Source: Aequoribacter sp049615385
Lineage (GTDB): Bacteria > Pseudomonadota > Gammaproteobacteria > Pseudomonadales > Halieaceae
Length of the DNA stretch: 64,000 bases
Reading direction: 5' to 3' (one strand)
Assembly: GCF_049615385.1 (NCBI RefSeq)
Contig: NZ_JBMZFL010000004.1
Under the pieces are notes generated by a model. The model was given only the letters and a program-made list of their open reading frames with translations, made no database searches and had not been told where the DNA came from. The translations under genes and the position numbers were made by a program. Below are positions 42,957 through 50,979 of this stretch, piece after piece. The first letter of the stretch is position 1; each line of letters starts with the position of its first letter.

Positions 42957-44477
42957 ATGATCTTTGCCAATCCCGGAAGTCCAGATTCTCTTATTACCTT
43001 TAAATCTCAATACCAAAACTACATTGGTGGTGAGTGGGTCGCCCCCGTGGGCGGTCAGTATTTTGATAACGTCTCACCCGTAAACGGTGCTGTATTTTGC
43101 CAAATCCCCCGATCCGATCAGCGTGATATTGATCTAGCCCTGGATGCGGCGCACGCAGCTCGCGAGGCCTGGGGGAAAACCTCGGTCACTGAGCGATCGA
43201 ATATTCTGCTAAAGATGGCGGATCGCGTAGAAGCCAACCTAGAAATGCTTGCGGTTGCTGAAACCTGGGATAACGGCAAAGCCGTTCGTGAAACGCTAGC
43301 CGCTGATGTGCCCTTGGTAGCCGATCACTTCCGCTACTTTGCTGGCTGTATTCGTGCCGATGAGGGCAGTACCGCAGATATCGATGCCAATACGGTGTCG
43401 TATCACTTCAACGAGCCCTTGGGTGTAGTTGGTCAAATCATTCCTTGGAACTTTCCATTGTTAATGGCCGCGTGGAAGTTAGGTCCTGCGCTGGCGGCGG
43501 GTAACTGTGTGGTGATGAAGCCGGCAGAGCAGACACCTGCATCGATTTTGGTGTTGATGGAGTTGATTGGCGATTTGTTGCCCGCCGGTGTGGTGAACAT
43601 CGTTAACGGTTATGGCGAAGAGGCGGGCCAAGCCCTAGCGACAAGCAAGCGCATCGCCAAAATCGCGTTTACCGGTTCAACGCCGGTGGGCTCGCACATT
43701 TTGAAATGTGCCGCTGAAAATATTATTCCGTCGACGGTAGAGTTAGGTGGCAAGTCGCCCAACATTTACTTTGAAGATATTATGCAGCACGAGGATGACT
43801 TTATTAGTAAGTGCGTAGAAGGATTAGTGCTAGCCTTCTTTAACCAAGGTGAAGTGTGTACCTGTCCATCGCGCGCGCTGATTCAAGAGAGTATTTACGA
43901 TGAGTTTATGGAAAAGGTCATTGCGCGAACGCTAACCATCAAGCGCGGCAACCCGCTTGATACTGAAACCCAAGTAGGTGCTCAGGCCTCGCAAGAACAG
44001 TACGATCGGATTATGAGTTACTTACAAATCGGCCGCGATGAGGGGGTCGAGTTCTTAACCGGCGGCGACGCAGCTCAGGTAGGTCATGGGTTTGAATCGG
44101 GTTTCTACATCCAGCCTACATTGATGCGCGGTACCAATGACATGCGTGTTTTCCAAGAAGAAATCTTTGGTCCAGTTGTAGGCGTTACTACCTTTAAAAC
44201 CGAAGAAGAAGCTTTGGCCATAGCCAATGATACCGAGTATGGCTTAGGCGCAGGCGTGTGGACTCGTGATACCAATCGAGCCTTTAGAATGGGCCGTGCC
44301 ATTCAAGCGGGTCGGGTTTGGATGAACTGCTATCACGCCTATCCCGCACACGCTGCCTTCGGAGGTTACAAGAAATCGGGTGTTGGACGTGAGACCCACA
44401 AGGCGGCAATTGGCCACTATCAGCAAACTAAAAACTTATTGATCAGCTACGACATCAACCCCTTAGGTTTCTTCTGA
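42957..44477 (+). CDS. NAD-dependent aldehyde dehydrogenase (ExaC/AcoD-like)
   Basis: A 506-residue ALDH. Signature regions are present: PWNFPLLMAAWKLGPALAAGN for cofactor binding, the general base Glu262 in VELGGKSPN, and the nucleophile Cys301 in NQGEVCTC. A second Cys directly after (303) and a Cys-rich stretch are typical of the acetaldehyde dehydrogenase group (ExaC, AcoD, AldB). It probably oxidises acetaldehyde or other short aldehydes to acids. It is separate from tex (77 bases) and ends at a bidirectional terminator. Confidence 0.92.
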   Translation: MIFANPGSPDSLITFKSQYQNYIGGEWVAPVGGQYFDNVSPVNGAVFCQIPRSDQRDIDLALDAAHAAREAWGKTSVTERSNILLKMADRVEANLEMLAVAETWDNGKAVRETLAADVPLVADHFRYFAGCIRADEGSTADIDANTVSYHFNEPLGVVGQIIPWNFPLLMAAWKLGPALAAGNCVVMKPAEQTPASILVLMELIGDLLPAGVVNIVNGYGEEAGQALATSKRIAKIAFTGSTPVGSHILKCAAENIIPSTVELGGKSPNIYFEDIMQHEDDFISKCVEGLVLAFFNQGEVCTCPSRALIQESIYDEFMEKVIARTLTIKRGNPLDTETQVGAQASQEQYDRIMSYLQIGRDEGVEFLTGGDAAQVGHGFESGFYIQPTLMRGTNDMRVFQEEIFGPVVGVTTFKTEEEALAIANDTEYGLGAGVWTRDTNRAFRMGRAIQAGRVWMNCYHAYPAHAAFGGYKKSGVGRETHKAAIGHYQQTKNLLISYDINPLGFF

Positions 44478-44503
44478 CCGATAGATTGAAACGCGACAAC
44501 GAG

Positions 44504-44527
44504 AAAACGGGCCAATGGCCCGTTTTT
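44504..44527. terminator. bidirectional terminator between the aldehyde dehydrogenase and AI-2E genes
   Basis: A perfect 7-bp stem ACGGGCC/GGCCCGT with loop AAT is flanked by A-rich and T-rich runs on both sides, so it can end transcripts from both convergent genes. Confidence 0.9.
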
Positions 44528-44552
44528 GCTATGCCGTTCGACATTAACCTCG

Positions 44553-45656
44553 TTATGAGTCGGGATTGTCGGAGCCGAGGTTTGCCGTTTCGTCCTCGTC
44601 GTAAGTATCCTCGATCATGACATTGAACTCGCGACTAAAAATTTCCCAAAAGGTGATGAACAGTACGGCAATCAACGGACCAAGCACGAAGCCTGTCATG
44701 CCGAACATTGTGAATCCGCCCAAAGTGGATAATAAGACTAAATAATCGGGTAATTTGGTGTCGCGCCCCACCAAAATGGGCCGTAGGATATTGTCGACTA
44801 GCCCAATCACAACGGCGCCAAAAGCGATCAAGATGATTCCGTCAGAGGTGTTCCCTGTGGCTAGCAGGTACAGTCCAACCGGTAACCAAATCAGGCCGGC
44901 GCCGACCACTGGGATCAAGGATAGTACCGTCATCACGACACCCCACAACACGGGCCCCGGCAGATCTAAGAACCAAAAGATCAGTCCGCCCAAGGCACCC
45001 TGAACCATGGCTACGACGAGGCTACCTTTTATCGTTGCGCGCGTCACCTCGGCGAACTTTTGCATGAGCAGGCGTTCGCGCTCGTCGCCTAAAGGTAAGG
45101 CGCGAATAAGAACAGGTATCAGGCTGGCGCCATCGCGCAGCATAAAAAACGCTAGGTACAGCATGAGCCCAAGGCTGACAAACCACGCTAGCGTGTTTTG
45201 CCCGATTGCGAGGGCATTGCTGGCCATCGCTTTGCCTGCATCGACCGAAAGGGATCCGAGTTGTTGCTTGAGTTTGCCAATATCCAAACCGAGCGTTGCC
45301 AATGCGTTGTCTATTATTGGAAAAGCGGTGCGAACTTGATCAATCCATAAGCTTGGTTCGATTTGCCCAGATTCCAGCTGTTGATAAATGGCGGTGCCTT
45401 GTTTTATGAACGCGCTAGTCAAGAATAAAGTGGGTGTAACGGCGATTACGATGCATACGAGCAAGGTAAGAAGAGCCGCTGTGTTTTCGCGTCGCGGAGA
45501 CCGTTGCAGGATTTTTGTATGCAAGGGGTGGAAGAGCAGTGCGATGATACATGCCCACAGAATGACGCTAAAAAACGGCAGCATGAGATAGGTGAAAGCG
45601 ATACTCACGGCAATTAGCGCTGCGATGAACGATCGTATCTCGATAACTTTTTGCAT
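44553..45656 (-). CDS. AI-2E family transporter
   Basis: A 367-residue inner-membrane protein with about eight helices (two N-terminal, a long periplasmic stretch, then a C-terminal bundle). The AI-2E/PerM family signature is visible in PVVGAGLIWLPVGLYLL and VDNILRPILVGRD. I take the ATG at 45656; a longer frame to 45722 adds a poor N-terminus. Members export autoinducer-2, sodium or other solutes, and the family name is not proof of quorum sensing. No neighbour clarifies the role. Confidence 0.9.
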   Translation of the reverse strand: MQKVIEIRSFIAALIAVSIAFTYLMLPFFSVILWACIIALLFHPLHTKILQRSPRRENTAALLTLLVCIVIAVTPTLFLTSAFIKQGTAIYQQLESGQIEPSLWIDQVRTAFPIIDNALATLGLDIGKLKQQLGSLSVDAGKAMASNALAIGQNTLAWFVSLGLMLYLAFFMLRDGASLIPVLIRALPLGDERERLLMQKFAEVTRATIKGSLVVAMVQGALGGLIFWFLDLPGPVLWGVVMTVLSLIPVVGAGLIWLPVGLYLLATGNTSDGIILIAFGAVVIGLVDNILRPILVGRDTKLPDYLVLLSTLGGFTMFGMTGFVLGPLIAVLFITFWEIFSREFNVMIEDTYDEDETANLGSDNPDS

Positions 45657-45780
45657 GTCTGGCTCGCGATTTGGCTTTGGCAGACAAGTGTAGCCCGAGT
45701 GCGTAATAAGACACAAAGTCAATAATCTGCTAAGCGTTTAACTTTTGTGTACACTTGCGTTCTTTTTCGAGGAGGACCTT

Positions 45781-46254
45781 ATGGATTGGGCAGAACTATT
45801 CCCGATGGGCATGGCGCACTATGCTATCGGCGGTTTATTGATTGGTGCCGGTGTCAGCTGGCTGTTTGTCAGCACAGGTTTAATGGGAGGCGCCAGTTCG
45901 TTCTTGACAACGGTCTGGACTTATCTGACCAAAGACAAACGCTTTGCTACGGACAGCAACGTATCCTCTCGCACATGGCGCAACGTCTATTCTTTGGGCT
46001 TAATTGCCGGCGCGTTTATTGGCGTTCAGCTGTTCGGTTTGCCCATGAACGTCACCGAAGTGGCGCCCTGGCAGCTGGCGATCGGTGGATTAATCACTGG
46101 TTTTGGGGTGCGCTTAAGTAGCGGTTGTACCTCAGGCCACGGTATTTGCGGTATGGCTTTACTAGATCTTGACTCGATCCTGGCTGTGCTCGTCTTTTTA
46201 TCCACAGCGATTGTGGTCGCGCATCTTGTCACGATGTTTGGAGGTGTAGCATGA
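45781..46254 (+). CDS. YeeE/YedE family thiosulfate-type transporter, N-terminal half
   Basis: A 157-residue membrane protein with about four helices. The Cys signature SSGCTSGHGICGM is the thiosulfate-handling motif of the TsuA/YeeE family. The ATG at 45781 is preceded by GAGGAGG; an upstream extension to 45745 is not needed. Its last four bases overlap the start of the second half (ATGA), so the two chains are made together. The likely substrate is thiosulfate or a related sulfur anion. Confidence 0.88.
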   Translation: MDWAELFPMGMAHYAIGGLLIGAGVSWLFVSTGLMGGASSFLTTVWTYLTKDKRFATDSNVSSRTWRNVYSLGLIAGAFIGVQLFGLPMNVTEVAPWQLAIGGLITGFGVRLSSGCTSGHGICGMALLDLDSILAVLVFLSTAIVVAHLVTMFGGVA

Positions 46255-46664
46255 GACCTATGGCCTTACTTCAAGTCCTTATTGCGGGCGGTTTGTTCGG
46301 TTTGGGCTTGACCTACGCCACGATGATTCAACCAGAAGTTGTATTGAGCTTTTTAAACTTTAATGACTTTGGTTTGCTGTTGGTGCTCGGCTGCGCCACG
46401 GGTCTAACCTTTGTGGTCTACCAGTTGATCCCTAAAATTCGCAAAGCACCGCTGTTCGCGGCGAAGTTTAGTTCGCGTCCTGCAAATGCACGCTCACGCA
46501 CACTCTTGGGTGCTTTGGTGTTTGGCGTTGGCTGGGGCTTGTCAGGTGTTTGCCCAGGGCCGGCCATCGCGAGCGTTGGCGCTGGTAACTGGCCAGTCTT
46601 GTATGCATTGGGCGGTATGTTTGTTGGTGCTTATTTACAGGGCAGGTTTTTCTCTGCTAAATAG
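46251..46664 (+). CDS. YeeE/YedE family transporter, C-terminal half (DUF6691-like)
   Basis: A 137-residue membrane protein with about four helices and the second Cys signature SGVCPGPAIAS, the mate of the SGC motif in the preceding protein. In many bacteria the two halves are fused in one chain; here they are two genes overlapping by four bases. Together they should form one inner-membrane channel for a sulfur compound. The protein starts directly with a membrane helix. Confidence 0.88.
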   Translation: MRPMALLQVLIAGGLFGLGLTYATMIQPEVVLSFLNFNDFGLLLVLGCATGLTFVVYQLIPKIRKAPLFAAKFSSRPANARSRTLLGALVFGVGWGLSGVCPGPAIASVGAGNWPVLYALGGMFVGAYLQGRFFSAK

Positions 46665-46707
46665 GCGCTATCTCGTGTCGATCGCGGGCTAGATAAGCAG
46701 CCGTTAA

Positions 46708-46738
46708 AAAGGGGGCTAAGTCAGACTTAGCCCCCTTT
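46708..46738. terminator. bidirectional terminator between the YeeE pair and dcp
   Basis: A perfect 13-bp stem (AAAGGGGGCTAAG/CTTAGCCCCCTTT) with a 5-base loop, flanked by short A and T runs. It lies between the 3' ends of two convergent units. Confidence 0.85.
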
Positions 46739-46762
46739 AAACTTTTAACCTTAAGACTTCGG

Positions 46763-48913
46763 TTATTTCTCTTCTGTCATCAAACCACGTCGTTTCAGTA
46801 GCGGTGTGATGTCTGGTGTGCGCCCCCGGAAGTTCTGGAATAAGGACATTGCTTCAGCCGATCCGCCGCGAGATAACAGCGTGTCGCGGAAGTGGTCGCC
46901 ATTTTCGCGCAGCATACCGCCGTTTTCTTTAAACCACTCGACCGTATCGGCATCTAATACTTCACTCCAGATGTAAGAATAATAGCCTGCCGAGTAGCCG
47001 CCCATGATGTGTGAGAAGTAAGGCGTACGATAACGAGGCGGAACGGGCGCAAAGTCTACGCCAGCATCTGCCAACGCTTTTGCTTCAAAGGCCATAACGT
47101 CTGAGGCAGCTGGTACTTCCTCGGGGGTCAGCTGGTGCCAGGCCTGATCAAGTAATGATGCCGCGAGATATTCAGTGGTCGCAAAGCCCTGATTGAATTG
47201 TCCGGTGCTCAGCAATTTATCAAGTAAAGCGGGATCCATGCGCTCGCCGGTCTCATAATGCACCGCGTAGTTTTTCAGGACCTCTGGCCAAACTGCCCAC
47301 ATTTCGTTGACCATGGAGGGGTATTCTACGAAGTCACGTGGTACCGATGTGCCTGAGAGCGAGCGGTACTGGACGTTAGAAAACATGCCGTGTAAAGCGT
47401 GGCCGAATTCGTGGAACATGGTGGTCACTTCATCCCACGTTAGCAGCGTCGGTTCGCCGTCTGCAGGTTTGGGGATGTTGAGGTGATTTGCCACTACGGG
47501 TTGAGTGCCATCGTGATGCGACTGTGACACATAGGCATTCATCCATGCGCCCCCGCGTTTTGATTCTCGTGCGTAAAAGTCTTGAATAAACAGAGCAAGT
47601 GTTGAACCATCGGCATTAAACACTTCCCAAACACGCACATCCTCTTGGTAGACCGGTAGGTCAGTACGCTCTTTAAAGGTGATGCCGAATACTTGCTCAG
47701 CGGCATAGAACACGCCTTTGGTCAGCACATTGTTCATTTCAAAGTAGGGCTTGAGCTGTGACTCATCAAAGCTATATTTGGCCGCGCGGACTTTTTCGGT
47801 GTAGTAATCCCAATCCCACGATGCGACTTCAAAATCGCCGCCTTCCGCGTCGATCATGGCTTGAATATCAGCCGCCTCACGCTTGGCGTTGGCAACGGCC
47901 GGTGGGGCTAAACTTGCTAAGCGTTCGTTAACGGCTTCGACCGAGCCTGCAGTTTGGGTTTGCAGTCGATAGTCCGCGTGGTTTTCAAAACCCAATAGCT
48001 GGGCTGCCTCTGCACGCAACTTCATGACTTCTGCAATGATGGCGGTGTTGTCAAATTCACCGCCGTCAGAACCGCGACCCAGTGATGTTTGATGGATGCG
48101 CTGGCGCAACTCGCGGTTAGTCAGGCTTGAAAGTGCAGGCTGACCGCTGGTGTTCAGTAAAGGAAGTACCCATTTTTCAGGCATGTCACGCGCTTCGGCT
48201 GCTTTTTTGGCTGCTGTTATTTGGTTGGAGCTCAGGCCATCCAGTTCTTCTGCAGAGTCTACGACAATGGCCTTGGCGTTGACCTCATTGCGAACGTTTT
48301 GACTAAAATCGGTGCCAAGCTTGGCAAGACGCGCATTAATGGCCTTGAGTTTTTCTTTTGCCTCATCATCAAGTGTCGCGCCGGAAAGCACGAAGTCTTT
48401 GTAGTTTTCTTCTATCAAGCGCATAGCTTCTGACTCAAGACCAAGGTCATTACGCTGTTCGTATACGGTTTTGATTCGCGCGAACAAATCGCCATTCAAT
48501 AAAATGGCATCGCTGTGCGCAGACATCACCGGAGCCATTTCGGCGCGAATTGCTTCGATGTCATCGTTTGTGTGCGCCGAGGCTAAGGAGTAAAACACTC
48601 GAGAAACTCTAGCCAAGGTGTCGCCCGCCTCTTCAAGCGCTAAAACCGTGTTCTCGAAGGTGGGGGCGTCTGGATTTGACGCGATGGCCTCGATTTCGGC
48701 GATATGTTCCCTCATGCCGATTTCCATGGCGGGTTTGTAGTGCTCGTTTTCGATTTTATCGAAGGGTGGATACTGCATGTAGAGCGTACTAGGCGTTAAA
48801 AAAGGGTTGTCTGATACCATAGCGGGTGCCGGTGCCTCGTTGTTCGTGTCGGTATTGCAGCCGGCTAATAGTGCTGCGCTAAGCACGGAGACGGCCAAAA
48901 TAGTAGTTTTCAT
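46763..48913 (-). CDS. dcp: M3 family peptidyl-dipeptidase Dcp, lipoprotein
   Basis: A 716-residue zinc peptidase that removes C-terminal dipeptides. It has a lipoprotein signal ending in LAGC (Cys19), so it is membrane-anchored outside the cytoplasm, whereas E. coli Dcp has no such anchor. The zinc site HEFGH is at 501-505, followed by SGTSVPRDFVEYPSMVNEMW, a Dcp-group signature. AAGGAC precedes the ATG. It is the second M3 peptidase in the window and shares only the catalytic region with the one at 28028. Confidence 0.92.
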   Translation of the reverse strand: MKTTILAVSVLSAALLAGCNTDTNNEAPAPAMVSDNPFLTPSTLYMQYPPFDKIENEHYKPAMEIGMREHIAEIEAIASNPDAPTFENTVLALEEAGDTLARVSRVFYSLASAHTNDDIEAIRAEMAPVMSAHSDAILLNGDLFARIKTVYEQRNDLGLESEAMRLIEENYKDFVLSGATLDDEAKEKLKAINARLAKLGTDFSQNVRNEVNAKAIVVDSAEELDGLSSNQITAAKKAAEARDMPEKWVLPLLNTSGQPALSSLTNRELRQRIHQTSLGRGSDGGEFDNTAIIAEVMKLRAEAAQLLGFENHADYRLQTQTAGSVEAVNERLASLAPPAVANAKREAADIQAMIDAEGGDFEVASWDWDYYTEKVRAAKYSFDESQLKPYFEMNNVLTKGVFYAAEQVFGITFKERTDLPVYQEDVRVWEVFNADGSTLALFIQDFYARESKRGGAWMNAYVSQSHHDGTQPVVANHLNIPKPADGEPTLLTWDEVTTMFHEFGHALHGMFSNVQYRSLSGTSVPRDFVEYPSMVNEMWAVWPEVLKNYAVHYETGERMDPALLDKLLSTGQFNQGFATTEYLAASLLDQAWHQLTPEEVPAASDVMAFEAKALADAGVDFAPVPPRYRTPYFSHIMGGYSAGYYSYIWSEVLDADTVEWFKENGGMLRENGDHFRDTLLSRGGSAEAMSLFQNFRGRTPDITPLLKRRGLMTEEK

Positions 48914-49135
48914 ATGTAAGTCCTTGCAGATTTTGCGATTCTGAAGAATACGCCGCTAAGCCCATCTGCGCAAAGCCAGAAATTGGGAATATGACAAAGC
49001 GCCAGCGAGGGGATTGGTTAATGAATTAGGCAACGGGTTTTATCGACTGAATGTCATGAAATTTCAGAAGCATTATCCAACCGAAAGCTCGGGTTCATAG
49101 CGCTAAAGAGGATTCGAGACCGTTTTTTGGTGTTG

Positions 49136-49157
49136 TCCGGCTGCGAGTACAGCCGGA
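49136..49157. other. hairpin downstream of the alanine dehydrogenase gene
   Basis: A perfect 8-bp stem (TCCGGCTG/CAGCCGGA) with a 6-base loop, 8 bases past the ald stop. The T-run follows on the plus strand only, so it is a poor terminator for ald; it may stabilise the ald mRNA end. The 252-base dcp/ald spacer (48914-49165) holds nothing else I can support. Confidence 0.5.
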
Positions 49158-49165
49158 TTTTATTG

Positions 49166-50299
49166 CTAGGCGGCTACCGATCCGGTAATGAAGCTCTCTT
49201 GCCATGGGGTGTATGATTTGCCCAACGCCTGAGCAACACGGGCGTGAGTGATAAGTCCGGCATTGACGTTCAAACCATTGGCCAAATGTGCGTTCTGATT
49301 CAAGGCTTCGTAGGCGCCTTGGTTGGCGAGCGCTACTGCAAACGGTAGCGTAGCATTGGTCAGCGCGACTGTTGAAGTTCGGGCCACCGCGCCCGGCATG
49401 TTAGCAACGCAGTAGTGGATCACGCCGTCTATGACATAGGTTGGGTCTTGGTGCGTTGTCGCTCGGCTGGTTTCAAAACAGCCACCTTGGTCAATGGCGA
49501 CGTCAACCATAACAGTCCCAGAACTCAGCCGACCGACTAATTCTCGGCTGATCAGTTTCGGCGCTGAGGCGCCGGGAATTAACACCGCGCCAATAATGAG
49601 TTGGCTTTCTAGGGCTTCGCGTTCAATAGTGTCGGCAGTGGAAAATAGCGTGCGCACGCGGCCATTAAAAATATCGTCGAGCTGGCGTAAGCGGTCAATA
49701 GAACGGTCTACTAGGGTTACTTGCGCGCCTAAGCCCAGCGCCATTTTGGCTGCATTAATACCCACTACGCCGCCCCCGATAATAAGTACCTTGGCTGGCT
49801 CAACGCCAGGCACACCGCCCAATAACATACCCGAGCCGCCATAGAGCATCTGCATGTGGTGGGCACCTGCGGTAATGGACAAGCGGCCAGCAACTTCGCT
49901 CATAGGGGCCAATAAGGGTAGGCCACCGGACGCTTGGGTCACGGTTTCATAGGCAATACAGGTTGCCCCTGAGGCGATTAAGGCTTCTGCTTGCGCAGGA
50001 TCTGGGGCTAGGTGTAAATAGGTAAACAGAATTTGATTTGGGCGCAATAGCTTGCATTCGGGTAATTGAGGTTCTTTTACTTTGATAATCATATCTGCCG
50101 TGGCAAAGATTTCTTCGGGTGTGTCAACGATCCGAGCACCCGCACCAGAGTAATCGGCATCAAAGAAACCGATTGAGGCACCGCCATCTTTTTGTACGAG
50201 TACTTCATGGCCGTTCAAAATCAACTCTTTGACGCCCGCGGGTGTCATGCCAATTCGGTGTTCGTTGGTTTTGATTTCTTTGGGTATACCGATGATCAT
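49166..50299 (-). CDS. ald: alanine dehydrogenase
   Basis: Ald catalyses the NAD-linked conversion of L-alanine to pyruvate and ammonia, or the reverse. The protein has 377 residues from the ATG at 50299, which has AGGAGG upstream; the longer frame to 50323 lies before this site. It carries the pyruvate-binding start MIIGIPKEIKTNEHR, the nucleotide site VLIIGGGVVGINAA and the VANMPGAVARTSTVALTN segment. It is divergent from an Lrp/AsnC regulator, which very probably controls it. Confidence 0.96.
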   Translation of the reverse strand: MIIGIPKEIKTNEHRIGMTPAGVKELILNGHEVLVQKDGGASIGFFDADYSGAGARIVDTPEEIFATADMIIKVKEPQLPECKLLRPNQILFTYLHLAPDPAQAEALIASGATCIAYETVTQASGGLPLLAPMSEVAGRLSITAGAHHMQMLYGGSGMLLGGVPGVEPAKVLIIGGGVVGINAAKMALGLGAQVTLVDRSIDRLRQLDDIFNGRVRTLFSTADTIEREALESQLIIGAVLIPGASAPKLISRELVGRLSSGTVMVDVAIDQGGCFETSRATTHQDPTYVIDGVIHYCVANMPGAVARTSTVALTNATLPFAVALANQGAYEALNQNAHLANGLNVNAGLITHARVAQALGKSYTPWQESFITGSVAA

Positions 50300-50448
50300 G
50301 TTGTGTCCTCCTGGAAAGATCAATATTCTAGAGACTCTGTTTTATTTTTTTGATTTATTTTAGCGTAAGAAATAGTCGTTTCAGCTTTAATAAAGGTAAT
50401 AAATAGATGAATGTGACTAATTTTTAATGATATTTAGGCGGGGGCTTT

Positions 50449-50925
50449 ATGCGTCGATTGCACGAAATTAATAAGATTGATCGCAATATTTTGCGAGTCT
50501 TGCAGCGCGATGCGCGCATGACATTCGCAGAACTCGCGAGGCGGGTCGGTTTATCAACGACGCCGTGCAAGCAAAGGGTTAAAAACCTCGAGCGCGATGG
50601 CGTCATTCGTGGGTATCAGGCCATACTGAACCCTGATTCACTGGGCGCAGGTTTGGTCGTATTCGTGCAAATTCGCTTGAATCGAACGGCTCAAGATGTC
50701 TTTGAGGATTTTAAGAAGGCAGCTTTGGAGTTACCCGAGGTCCAAGAATGTTATTTGGTCTCGGGCAATTTTGACTATTTGATCAAAGCGCGTGTCGCAG
50801 ATATGGCGGCGTATCGTGCCTTGTTGGGTGACACCTTGCTCGCATTGCCGGGCGTACAAGAGTCCACCAGCTATGTGGTCATGGAACAGGTCAAAGAGTC
50901 CTTGGCCCTAGTGGTGCCGTATTGA
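50449..50925 (+). CDS. Lrp/AsnC family transcriptional regulator
   Basis: A 158-residue protein with an N-terminal helix-turn-helix (NKIDRNILRVLQRDARMTFAEL, then a recognition helix ending TTPCKQRV) and a RAM-type ligand domain with the family pattern GNFDYLIKARV and a closing PGVQESTSYVVMEQVK. Such regulators sense amino acids. It is divergent from ald over 149 AT-rich bases, the usual arrangement for an Lrp-type activator of alanine or branched-chain amino acid breakdown. Confidence 0.92.
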   Translation: MRRLHEINKIDRNILRVLQRDARMTFAELARRVGLSTTPCKQRVKNLERDGVIRGYQAILNPDSLGAGLVVFVQIRLNRTAQDVFEDFKKAALELPEVQECYLVSGNFDYLIKARVADMAAYRALLGDTLLALPGVQESTSYVVMEQVKESLALVVPY

Positions 50926-50979
50926 TAAAGCCGCTTGCGGCCCAACAAGCAGCGTCATTCTTTTTTGTGTGAAGAGGAC

